The notes under the pieces are model-generated. The model did not search any database. It saw nothing but the letters and a program-made list of their open reading frames with translations, and had not been told where the DNA came from. A stretch of DNA of 64,000 bases. Source: JAUIAI01 sp045106815 (GTDB lineage: Bacteria > Pseudomonadota > Gammaproteobacteria > Burkholderiales > Burkholderiaceae_E). The stretch lies in contig JBGCFG010000022.1 of the NCBI GenBank assembly GCA_045106815.1, positions 239,296 through 303,295 of the forward strand, written 5' to 3'. The translations under genes and the position numbers were made by a program. This document shows, in pieces, positions 54,231 to 61,557 of the stretch (positions are counted from its first letter, which is position 1; each line of letters opens with the position of its first letter).

Positions 54231-55273
54231 GACTTTGCCGGACCAAACAACTCGTCAAGGCTACGGTCAACCCGCACCGATGCGTCAGTTTCGTCAAGGG
54301 CATCTTTGCGCAACCGATGCCGTAGAGCCGGCACCGCCACCGAACGCAAATGCTCTGCCGTGAGCGTTTTTGAACCAGCCAGTGCAGCGGCCGCTCTTGC
54401 GGCGCGGATCAATGTGAGCTCGCCGCGCAGACCATCTGTGCCAACGGCCAGGCAAAGCTTCGTGGCGAGCTCAAGCATTTCGTCCGGTGTGGGAATCGAG
54501 AGGATCTTTTTGCGTGCAGCAGAAATCTTGCGGCTGATCTGCTGGTCTTTTTTTACCCACTCGGCAACAAAGCTGTCTGGCTCACGATCGAACGCATCAC
54601 GCCGTCGGACAATTTCCACACGCTGTTTGACATCCACTGGTGTGCGCACATCAACAGCGAGTCCGAAGCGATCTAGCATTTGCGGTCTGAGCTCCCCTTC
54701 CTCCGGGTTGCCGCTGCCAACCAGCACAAACCGAGCTGGGTGGCGCACGCTCAAACCCTCACGTTCAACAAGGTTCTCACCCGATGCGGCCACATCGAGC
54801 AGCAAATCAACGAGGTGATCCTCGAGTAGATTCGCCTCATCGATATATAAGAAACCCCGATTGGCTCTGGCTAACAACCCAGGCTCAAAAACACGCTCGC
54901 CATCGGCCAGCGCACGCTCGATGTTGAGAGCCCCCACGATTCGGTCTTCAGTAGCACCCAGCGGCAAGTCGACAACGCCAACGGGCTCACGCTGGCGCCG
55001 CAGCTTCGCGTCGCCTCCGCAGGCAGCGCAATCAGGGACATGGGCAGGTGCATCGGGCGCACACCGATAGGCGCACCCGGCGACGACATCAATACTGGGA
55101 AGTAGCGCTGCCAACCCACGCACCGCTGTCGATTTTCCCGTACCACGATCACCAAAAATCAAAACGCCGCCAACGCTCGGATCCACGGCCGCAATGAGTA
55201 GTGCCTGCCTAAGTTCATCCTGCCCAACAATGGCGCTAAACGGAAATACAGGCTTGCGTGATGTCTTGGGCAT
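54227..55273 (-). CDS. bchI: Magnesium chelatase ATPase subunit I
   Basis: BchI is the AAA+ ATPase driving Mg insertion into protoporphyrin IX with BchD and BchH. The 348-residue protein has Walker A LIFGDRGTGKSTAVRGLAAL, Walker B FLYIDEANLLEDHLVDLLLD, GSGNPEEGELRPQMLDRFGL (sensor 1 and arginine finger region). It heads the bchI-bchD-bchO-crtB unit; I found no TGT-N12-ACA box in the 135 bases before it. Confidence 0.97.
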   Translation of the reverse strand: MPKTSRKPVFPFSAIVGQDELRQALLIAAVDPSVGGVLIFGDRGTGKSTAVRGLAALLPSIDVVAGCAYRCAPDAPAHVPDCAACGGDAKLRRQREPVGVVDLPLGATEDRIVGALNIERALADGERVFEPGLLARANRGFLYIDEANLLEDHLVDLLLDVAASGENLVEREGLSVRHPARFVLVGSGNPEEGELRPQMLDRFGLAVDVRTPVDVKQRVEIVRRRDAFDREPDSFVAEWVKKDQQISRKISAARKKILSIPTPDEMLELATKLCLAVGTDGLRGELTLIRAARAAAALAGSKTLTAEHLRSVAVPALRHRLRKDALDETDASVRVDRSLDELFGPAKS

Positions 55274-55383
55274 TTGGAGTCGTGGTGTTGAAAGCGTCGT
55301 TGGGTTCGGTTAGCGAATGTCTGGCCTCTTCAATTTATTATGCCCCAGCGAACTTTCCGTACTGGCCCGTCAATCAAAGCGCC

Positions 55384-55413
55384 GGTAGCGGCCAACGCTG
55401 CAAAGCCGCTACC
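55384..55413 (-). terminator. Hairpin at the gloB stop codon
   Basis: A perfect 9-bp stem GGTAGCGGC/GCCGCTACC with a 12-base loop that includes the gloB stop codon. The downstream sequence on the minus strand has only a short T-run, so termination may be weak. Confidence 0.5.
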
Positions 55414-56200
55414 AACTGTTTCTCAATTCACGCAGCTTGAGAAACACCTCGCGCTGATCAGGTTGCTCGCTAAGATCGGGAAAAGCCTTTCGTAGACCGG
55501 CCACGACACCAGCACTATCAAGCCTGAAGAACGTATTGATCTGACGCTCTTCGTCCAGAGTAGTCACTTTGGCGTCATCAAGGTCTTGACCTTCGAGATC
55601 GGCTAGCAGGGATTTGGCTGTCGAGTTGTCCGGTTCGCGATCAAGCGTGAACTTCAGATTGTTTTCAATGTAGTCATGGCCCGGATAAATCAGAGTTTCG
55701 GGCGCAAGCCGGTTGAGCTGTTGAGCAAAAGTCTGATACATCAGCCCCGGATCTCCACCATTGTGGCAATTGCCCGCCCCGGCATTGAATAAGGTGTCGC
55801 CACTGAAAAGCGCAGGTTGGTCGGTATGAGACTTCAGGCAGATGTGGCACATCGTATGCCCGGGCGTATCCATGGCTTCCAGCTCGACAGTCTTACCGAC
55901 TTTCACGACGTCCCCTGCAGCAAGTCCGCGGGACATTTGATCGATCTTGCCCCCTGCCTTCTCATGCGCCAGGATCTTCGCGCCGGTGGCCGCCACGACA
56001 GCCGCGTTACCGCCGGTGTGATCATGGTGCTCATGGGTATTCAGGATCTGCGTGATGTCCCAGCCTTCCTCTCGGGCAACGGCCAAGCATTTTTGATGAT
56101 CAAGCGGGTCAATCGCGAGCGCTTCGCCGGTCTCCCCGCAAGCGATCAGGTAATTGAAATTCCGGTAGGCATTACCGGTCCAGATCTGCTTCACGAGCAT
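55409..56200 (-). CDS. gloB: Hydroxyacylglutathione hydrolase (glyoxalase II)
   Basis: Glyoxalase II hydrolyses S-lactoylglutathione in methylglyoxal detoxification. The 263-residue protein has the metallo-beta-lactamase metal motif THEHHDHTGG, DTPGHTMCHICL, FSGDTLFNAGAGNCHNGG and YPGHDYIENN, all as in the binuclear glyoxalase II enzymes, with a C-terminal substrate-binding domain. It follows the AerR-type gene by 48 bases. It is not a pigment gene, so its position within the cluster is unusual. Confidence 0.93.
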   Translation of the reverse strand: MLVKQIWTGNAYRNFNYLIACGETGEALAIDPLDHQKCLAVAREEGWDITQILNTHEHHDHTGGNAAVVAATGAKILAHEKAGGKIDQMSRGLAAGDVVKVGKTVELEAMDTPGHTMCHICLKSHTDQPALFSGDTLFNAGAGNCHNGGDPGLMYQTFAQQLNRLAPETLIYPGHDYIENNLKFTLDREPDNSTAKSLLADLEGQDLDDAKVTTLDEERQINTFFRLDSAGVVAGLRKAFPDLSEQPDQREVFLKLRELRNSW

Positions 56201-56248
56201 GTCGGGTCTCCATCAAGAAGGAATCTGCAGGCAAAAAACCAACCGCGG

Positions 56249-57127
56249 CTAACGAGCAAGCAATTGCCTGGCAGCCTTAATGGTCGATTCGCCATCGGCG
56301 CCTGTTCCGTCGGCACCGACGGCCTCAACCAGCGATGGGTTTGCGAGGAACAAGGGTCCACCCACCATCACCTTGATATGACGGTTCTTTGAGCGTTGCC
56401 TGATCTGACTGATCAATGCTGGCAAGCCTTTTATCTGCGCCTCTGATCCTACTGACAGCCCAACTAAGTCAAGCCGCTCACTGGACACAGCAGACATCAG
56501 CGCATTGGTTGTCACGGTTGGGTCGCCAACAACCTCCCAACCGGCTCTACGAAAGACATCACCGAGAATCAGAATCCCCAGGGTGTGTTGAGAGCCGGGG
56601 GTTGGCACGAGCAATATCACGGGCGCGTTGGCCTGACTGGCCTTTGGCATATCGTAGGAGTGACTCAAATCGTGCACGATATGGTGCATGCGAGACAGCG
56701 CGATCGTCACATCAACAAACGAGCAGCGATCATCCTCCCACAACTCACCCAATTGAGACGCGGCTGGCGCGAGAACATCGTTGTAGATCGCATCGATGTC
56801 AAACCCATCGTCGGGCAGGGCTTTGGCGAACTGTATTGCCGGCCCCTCTTCGGCCTGTAGCAAAAGTTCCACCAGGCGAAGGGCCTCCTCAGAACACGGC
56901 AGTGCGGGCGGCGTGACCTTCAGTTGGTGGGTATCAGCAACCACCGGTTGTGCCCGTCCCGCTTCCGGGAAAGACAAACAACTGTCTCCAACCAGGCGCG
57001 GAATAATCCGGGTACTGATGATGTTGAGCAGCGTTCCACGACTTTCTCGGGCGCTCGCGCCGGCTGGCGCATAGGAGTCTCTGTCCGCCGAGCGTTGACT
57101 AGAGCCGTCAGGATACTCGCTACTCAT
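56249..57127 (-). CDS. aerR: AerR-type B12-binding regulator, second copy
   Basis: 292 residues. After a polar N terminus comes a helical segment with LGELWEDDRCSFVDVTIALSRMHHIVHDLS, the part that packs over cobalamin in MerH-like proteins. Then follows a B12 Rossmann domain with LLVPTPGSQHTLGILILGDVFRRAGWEVVGD and MVGGPLFLANPSLVEAVGADG. It keeps the family His (PGxQH) better than the ppsR-linked copy. It is divergent from bchH with 650 bases between. It probably modulates PpsR or bchH expression in response to light or B12; this is inference. Confidence 0.83.
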   Translation of the reverse strand: MSSEYPDGSSQRSADRDSYAPAGASARESRGTLLNIISTRIIPRLVGDSCLSFPEAGRAQPVVADTHQLKVTPPALPCSEEALRLVELLLQAEEGPAIQFAKALPDDGFDIDAIYNDVLAPAASQLGELWEDDRCSFVDVTIALSRMHHIVHDLSHSYDMPKASQANAPVILLVPTPGSQHTLGILILGDVFRRAGWEVVGDPTVTTNALMSAVSSERLDLVGLSVGSEAQIKGLPALISQIRQRSKNRHIKVMVGGPLFLANPSLVEAVGADGTGADGESTIKAARQLLAR

Positions 57128-57525
57128 GCCAGGCCCCGGCCACGAGATGTAGGAACGTCGGGCGCAAAAAACCCACGTTCAGCGTAGCTGAACAAAGCAA
57201 GCGATTACTCATTGGGGCCCGATCTCCGTTGAATTTTGTATTGGCTGCAGAGCACTTCTAATGCCACCGATGTGGTCAATTTTCCCGCCTCTGCCCGGAT
57301 GCGACTCCGTCTAACTTCCAGCCTGACAAGCACTATGCCTACTCATATGACACTTGTCGAATGTTCTGAACCAATTCACGTTCAACCCGGTCAAAACGCG
57401 CTTTCAAAGGGCATTTGCTTATCACTTGTCCATGACGAATTTGATCAAACGCGCGCCGTATCGGCTCCTGACCAAGGACAGATGCCTTCCTCAAGCGCCG
57501 GCTGCCGACGATTTGAATGGCGCAC
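57128..57525. other. Upstream part of the aerR-bchH intergenic region
   Basis: No gene is supported between the aerR start and the bchH promoter repeats. The open frames here are short and show no family features. It should hold the aerR promoter, but I see no strong -35/-10 pair. Confidence 0.4.
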
Positions 57526-57551
57526 ATGAGCTCAGTGAATGAGCTCAGTGA
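57526..57551. repeat. Perfect 13-bp tandem duplication upstream of the bchH promoter
   Basis: ATGAGCTCAGTGA occurs twice without a gap, 28 bases before the PpsR-type box of bchH. Confidence 0.8.
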
Positions 57552-57578
57552 ATGCCAATTTCAAATTACACTCAATAC

Positions 57579-57620
57579 CGTCAATTTTAGTTGACACTTC
57601 TTCAGATTTTCCTCTATCTT
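57579..57620 (+). promoter_or_regulatory. bchH promoter with PpsR-type operator
   Basis: CGTCAATTTTAGTTGACA (57579-57596) is one base off TGT-N12-ACA and closely resembles the bchF element (CGTAAACTTTAGTTGACA). Its TTGACA is a consensus -35; -10 is CTATCT (57614-57619, 17-base spacer) or TATCTT (18). Transcription would start near 57627, leaving a leader of about 150 bases. Confidence 0.7.
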
Positions 57621-57703
57621 GCGGATATCGGCTCAACAGAGCCGTGAAGTGGAGCGAGAGGTCGTGCTGACCGCAGTGAGAACTGCAACTAGACGGCCGA
57701 GAC

Positions 57704-57769
57704 ATGACGGGCGCCGAATCCCGACCTGAGCCGCAGCATCACTTGGCAAGGTCGTCAGTCAAGGCGTAG
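57704..57769 (+). CDS. Possible leader peptide of bchH
   Basis: A 21-codon frame in the bchH leader, reading MTGAESRPEPQHHLARSSVK and Ala, ends at TAG inside the bchH Shine-Dalgarno TAGGGAG, 8 bases before the bchH ATG. The first codons resemble those of bchF (MTGEPK). Its own SD is weak. It could couple translation to bchH or be a remnant; expression is unproven. Confidence 0.35.
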   Translation: MTGAESRPEPQHHLARSSVKA

Positions 57770-57777
57770 GGAGCTTT

Positions 57778-60700
57778 ATGGGTAAACCATCATCACCAGG
57801 CAGGAAGCCGGCATCGGACGCTGTTGCGATCCGTGTGGTTATCGTGACGATGGACTCGCATTTGAGCAGTGCCGCTGACAAGGCCCGCCGCACCCTGCTG
57901 CGTAGCTATCCCGGACTAAGCTTCTCGATCCATGCCGCCTCGGAATGGAGCGGCCACCCCGCAAGTTTGACCAAATGCATTAGCGAGATTGAGACAGCCG
58001 ACATTGTCATTGCGACTATGCTGTTTCTGGAAGATCACTTTCTGCCCGTATTGCCCGCGCTGCAAGCCAGACGAGACGATTGCGACGCGATGGTATGCGC
58101 CATGTCCGCGCCGGAAGTCACCAAGCTGACCCGCATGGGACAGCTCGATATGGGTAAGCCCGCGTCTGGTCTGATGGGCATGCTCAAGAAGCTGCGGGGC
58201 AAAGACAAAGCCAAGACGGGCGGTAATGCCGAGATGAAAATGCTCCGGCGTCTGCCAAAGATCCTGCGCTTTGTGCCGGGCACCGCCCAGGATATGCGAG
58301 CCTGGTTTTTGTCACTCCAATACTGGCTCGGCGGCTCCGAAGAGAACATTGCCAACTTGGTTCGGTTCCTGGTGAACCGTTATGCCAGTGGGCCTCGGGC
58401 CAGCCTGGCGACTGATAAGAATATCGCCGCCCCGGTCGAATACCCGGAGCTCGGCGTGTATCACCCGCGCTTAAAGCAGCGATTTTCTGAGTCTGCTGCC
58501 GATCTGCCTGCGGCTCGAGAGTCGAGCGGGACAGTGGGGCTGCTCTTGCTCCGATCGTATTTGTTAGCTGGCAATGCCGCCCACTACGACGGCGTGATTG
58601 CCGCGCTAGAAGCCAAAGGCTTGAAGGTCGTGCCTGCGTTCGCCGCTGGCCTCGATGCCCGTCCTGCGATTGACGAATTCTTTGTTCGGGATGGCCGAAC
58701 CATCGTTGATGCCGTGATTTCTCTGACCGGATTTTCGCTTGTTGGCGGCCCGGCCTACAACGATGCGCATGCCGCCGAAGAAACGCTTGCGACGCTTGAT
58801 GTTCCTTACCTGTCGGCGCACCCGGTTGAGTTTCAAACGCTTGACCAATGGGGCGGGTCCGACCGGGGCCTGTCGCCCGTCGAAAGCACGATCATGGTTG
58901 CGATTCCCGAACTGGATGGCGGCACCCATCCGATGGTATTTGGTGGCCGACCAGGAGCGGTAGGGGTTACGTGTACGGGTTGTCACCACTCGTGCACGTT
59001 TACCAAGAAGGACAACGCGCAAGACATGCGAAGCTGCCCGGAGCGAGCAACCGCACTGGCAGATCGAGCCAATCACCTGATTAACCTGCGTCGCGCCGAC
59101 AAAGCCACCAAGAAGGTGGCGGTTGTGCTCTTTGACTTCCCGCCCAATGCAGGCAACACGGGATCAGCTGCCTATCTCGAGGTGTTTCATTCGCTGTTTA
59201 ACTTATTGAAGAGTATGCAGCGCGAGGGTTATCACGTCGACGTGCCAGAGTCAGTTGAGCAGTTGCGCGCGATGCTGCTTGAAGGCAATGCAAGTGTTCA
59301 CGGCACTGAAGCCAACGTGCATGCGCATATTCCGGCAGAAGATCACGTCAAGCGCGAGCCGTGGCTCACTGAAATTGAACAGGCATGGGGGCCTGCGCCA
59401 GGCAAGGCGCTGAGCAATGGTCGCGAGATCTTTGTGATGGGTCATCAGTTTGGCAATGTTCTCGTGGGGATTCAGCCAGCATTTGGTTATGAAGGCGACC
59501 CAATGCGTTTGCTGTTTGAGAAAGGCTTTGCACCCACTCATGCTTTTTCAGCGTTCTACCGCTACATTCGCGAAGACTTTGCCGCCAGCGCTATTCTCCA
59601 CTTCGGCACCCATGGCGCGCTCGAATTCATGCCTGGCAAGCAAAGCGGCGCATCGGGCAAATGCTGGCCGGATCGCATGATTGGCGCCGTGCCAAATATT
59701 TATTTGTACGCAGCAAACAATCCCTCGGAAGGGGCGCTGGCCAAGCGGCGCAGTCATGCCACCTTGGTGAGTTATTTGACCCCGCCCGTTACGCAGGCCG
59801 GGCTTTACCAGGGTCTGGTTGACCTGAAAGACTCCGTGACGCAATGGCGAAGCGGTCAGGTAACAGACCTGGCAGAAAGAGCCGAGCTGCTAACGCTCAT
59901 TCAGACACAGGCATTTGAGCTGAAACTGGCGCCAGAAGCACCCGCGTGGCAGGCGGATGATGCCGCCGACGGTCATGTTCTGCACCTTTATGACGCGATG
60001 GTCGAACTGGAGCATGCGCTTATTCCAAGCGGGCTCCATGTGCTGGGCGAAGGCGTGAGTCCTGAGCAGCGGGTTGAGTTTCTTAACGCGATGATCGACC
60101 CCGATGATGGGCCAACCCCATCGCGAGAATCACTGGTGGCATTGACCGAAGGGGCCACTGCGAAAGAAATCATCTCGAAATCGGGTCTTGCTGCCAACGC
60201 GCAAACCAAAGCCCTGTTTGAGCGACTAAGAAAAACGGAAGCCCTGCTCGCACAGGAAACGGAGATGGCGGCGCTGATGCGCGCACTGGATGGTCGCTTC
60301 ATTCGGCCGGCGCCCGGTGGCGACCTTATCCGAACACCCGAGATTCTGCCAACTGGTCGTAACCTGCATGGCTTTGACCCCTTCCGGATTCCGAGTGCGT
60401 TTGCAGTTAAAGATGGCAGACGGCAAGCTCAGCGCTTGCTTGAGCGCTATGAACACGACGGAAACCCACTCCCCGAATCGATTGCGATGGTGCTGTGGGG
60501 GACGGACAACCTCAAGACCGAGGGCAGCCCGATTGCCCAGGCTCTGACGCTGATGGGTGCGCTGCCACGATTTGACAGCTATGGCCGAATTGCGGGGGCA
60601 AGCCTGGTGCCTCTGGAAGAGTTGGGCAGACCGCGCATTGATGTCGTGATTACCCTGTCAGGCATCTTCCGCGACCTGCTGCCCCTTCAGATAAAATTGC

Positions 60701-61557
60701 TGGCAGAGGCTGCCTGGCTCGCAGCAAGCGCTGACGAACCACTGGCACAGAATTTCATCCGAAAACATGCACTTGCCTACCAGCAAGCCCATGACTGCGA
60801 TCTCGAAACAGCCGCCCTGCGAGTCTTTGGCAATGCCGATGGCGCGTATGGCGCTAATGTCAATCATCTGGTGAATAGCTCCACCTACGATGAAGACGAT
60901 GAGTTGGCCAACACTTACACACGACGCAAGGGCTTTGCATTTGGCGTCAAAGGCACCCCGGTACACCACCAGGCATTGCTTCAAAGTGTGTTGTCAGACG
61001 TTGAACTGACCTACCAGAATCTGGATTCGGTTGAGCTTGGCGTGACCACAGTGGACAACTACTTCGACACGCTTGGGGGCATTACCGGTGCCGTCAGGCA
61101 AAGCAAGGGCGGAACGGCACCACCTGTCTACATTGGTGACCAAACGCGTGGCGAAGGAACGGTCCGAACCCTCACCGAACAAGTCGCGCTTGAAACACGC
61201 ACCCGAACATTGAACCCCAAGTGGTATGAAGGGATGCTCGATCACGGCTATGAAGGTGTTCGCCAAATCGAAGAGCATCTCAAGAACACCATGGGCTGGT
61301 CGGCAACGACAGGTCAGGTGCAACCCTGGGTCTATCAGAAGATCACCGAAACCTTCCTGCTGGACCCTGAAATGCGCGAGCGGATTGCCGGGCTGAATCC
61401 AGTCGCCTCCGCAAGGGTGGCCAACCGCCTGATGGAAGCGTCGCAGCGCAACTACTGGCAACCAGACGAATCGACACTGGAAGCCCTGAATGATGCTGTC
61501 GATGAGTTGGAAGACCGCCTAGAGGGTGTGGCAAGCGTTGCCTTACCAGCAAGCTGA
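57778..61557 (+). CDS. bchH: Magnesium chelatase subunit H
   Basis: BchH binds protoporphyrin IX and receives Mg with BchID. The 1259-residue protein has VVIVTMDSHLSSAADKARR at the start, LFDFPPNAGNTGSAAYLEVFHSLFNLL, HFGTHGALEFMPGKQSG (metal/porphyrin site His-Glu) and ITLSGIFRDLLPLQIKLLAEAAWLAA near the C terminus. From residue 399 it carries CTGCHHSC followed by a fourth Cys 14 residues on (RSCPER), like the CX2CX3CX14C site of the oxygen-sensitive [4Fe-4S] cluster reported in R. capsulatus BchH. TAGGGAG precedes the ATG. It stands alone with a glycerate kinase instead of between bchB and bchL. Confidence 0.97.
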   Translation: MGKPSSPGRKPASDAVAIRVVIVTMDSHLSSAADKARRTLLRSYPGLSFSIHAASEWSGHPASLTKCISEIETADIVIATMLFLEDHFLPVLPALQARRDDCDAMVCAMSAPEVTKLTRMGQLDMGKPASGLMGMLKKLRGKDKAKTGGNAEMKMLRRLPKILRFVPGTAQDMRAWFLSLQYWLGGSEENIANLVRFLVNRYASGPRASLATDKNIAAPVEYPELGVYHPRLKQRFSESAADLPAARESSGTVGLLLLRSYLLAGNAAHYDGVIAALEAKGLKVVPAFAAGLDARPAIDEFFVRDGRTIVDAVISLTGFSLVGGPAYNDAHAAEETLATLDVPYLSAHPVEFQTLDQWGGSDRGLSPVESTIMVAIPELDGGTHPMVFGGRPGAVGVTCTGCHHSCTFTKKDNAQDMRSCPERATALADRANHLINLRRADKATKKVAVVLFDFPPNAGNTGSAAYLEVFHSLFNLLKSMQREGYHVDVPESVEQLRAMLLEGNASVHGTEANVHAHIPAEDHVKREPWLTEIEQAWGPAPGKALSNGREIFVMGHQFGNVLVGIQPAFGYEGDPMRLLFEKGFAPTHAFSAFYRYIREDFAASAILHFGTHGALEFMPGKQSGASGKCWPDRMIGAVPNIYLYAANNPSEGALAKRRSHATLVSYLTPPVTQAGLYQGLVDLKDSVTQWRSGQVTDLAERAELLTLIQTQAFELKLAPEAPAWQADDAADGHVLHLYDAMVELEHALIPSGLHVLGEGVSPEQRVEFLNAMIDPDDGPTPSRESLVALTEGATAKEIISKSGLAANAQTKALFERLRKTEALLAQETEMAALMRALDGRFIRPAPGGDLIRTPEILPTGRNLHGFDPFRIPSAFAVKDGRRQAQRLLERYEHDGNPLPESIAMVLWGTDNLKTEGSPIAQALTLMGALPRFDSYGRIAGASLVPLEELGRPRIDVVITLSGIFRDLLPLQIKLLAEAAWLAASADEPLAQNFIRKHALAYQQAHDCDLETAALRVFGNADGAYGANVNHLVNSSTYDEDDELANTYTRRKGFAFGVKGTPVHHQALLQSVLSDVELTYQNLDSVELGVTTVDNYFDTLGGITGAVRQSKGGTAPPVYIGDQTRGEGTVRTLTEQVALETRTRTLNPKWYEGMLDHGYEGVRQIEEHLKNTMGWSATTGQVQPWVYQKITETFLLDPEMRERIAGLNPVASARVANRLMEASQRNYWQPDESTLEALNDAVDELEDRLEGVASVALPAS

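Noticed and set aside
57620..57777. Cobalamin riboswitch in the bchH leader
   Set aside because: Suggested by the B12-linked regulator next door, but I see no B12-box or conserved core; only short hairpins.
58972..58989. Heme c motif CTGCH in BchH
   Set aside because: BchH is cytoplasmic without a signal peptide; the four cysteines fit the reported iron-sulfur site better.
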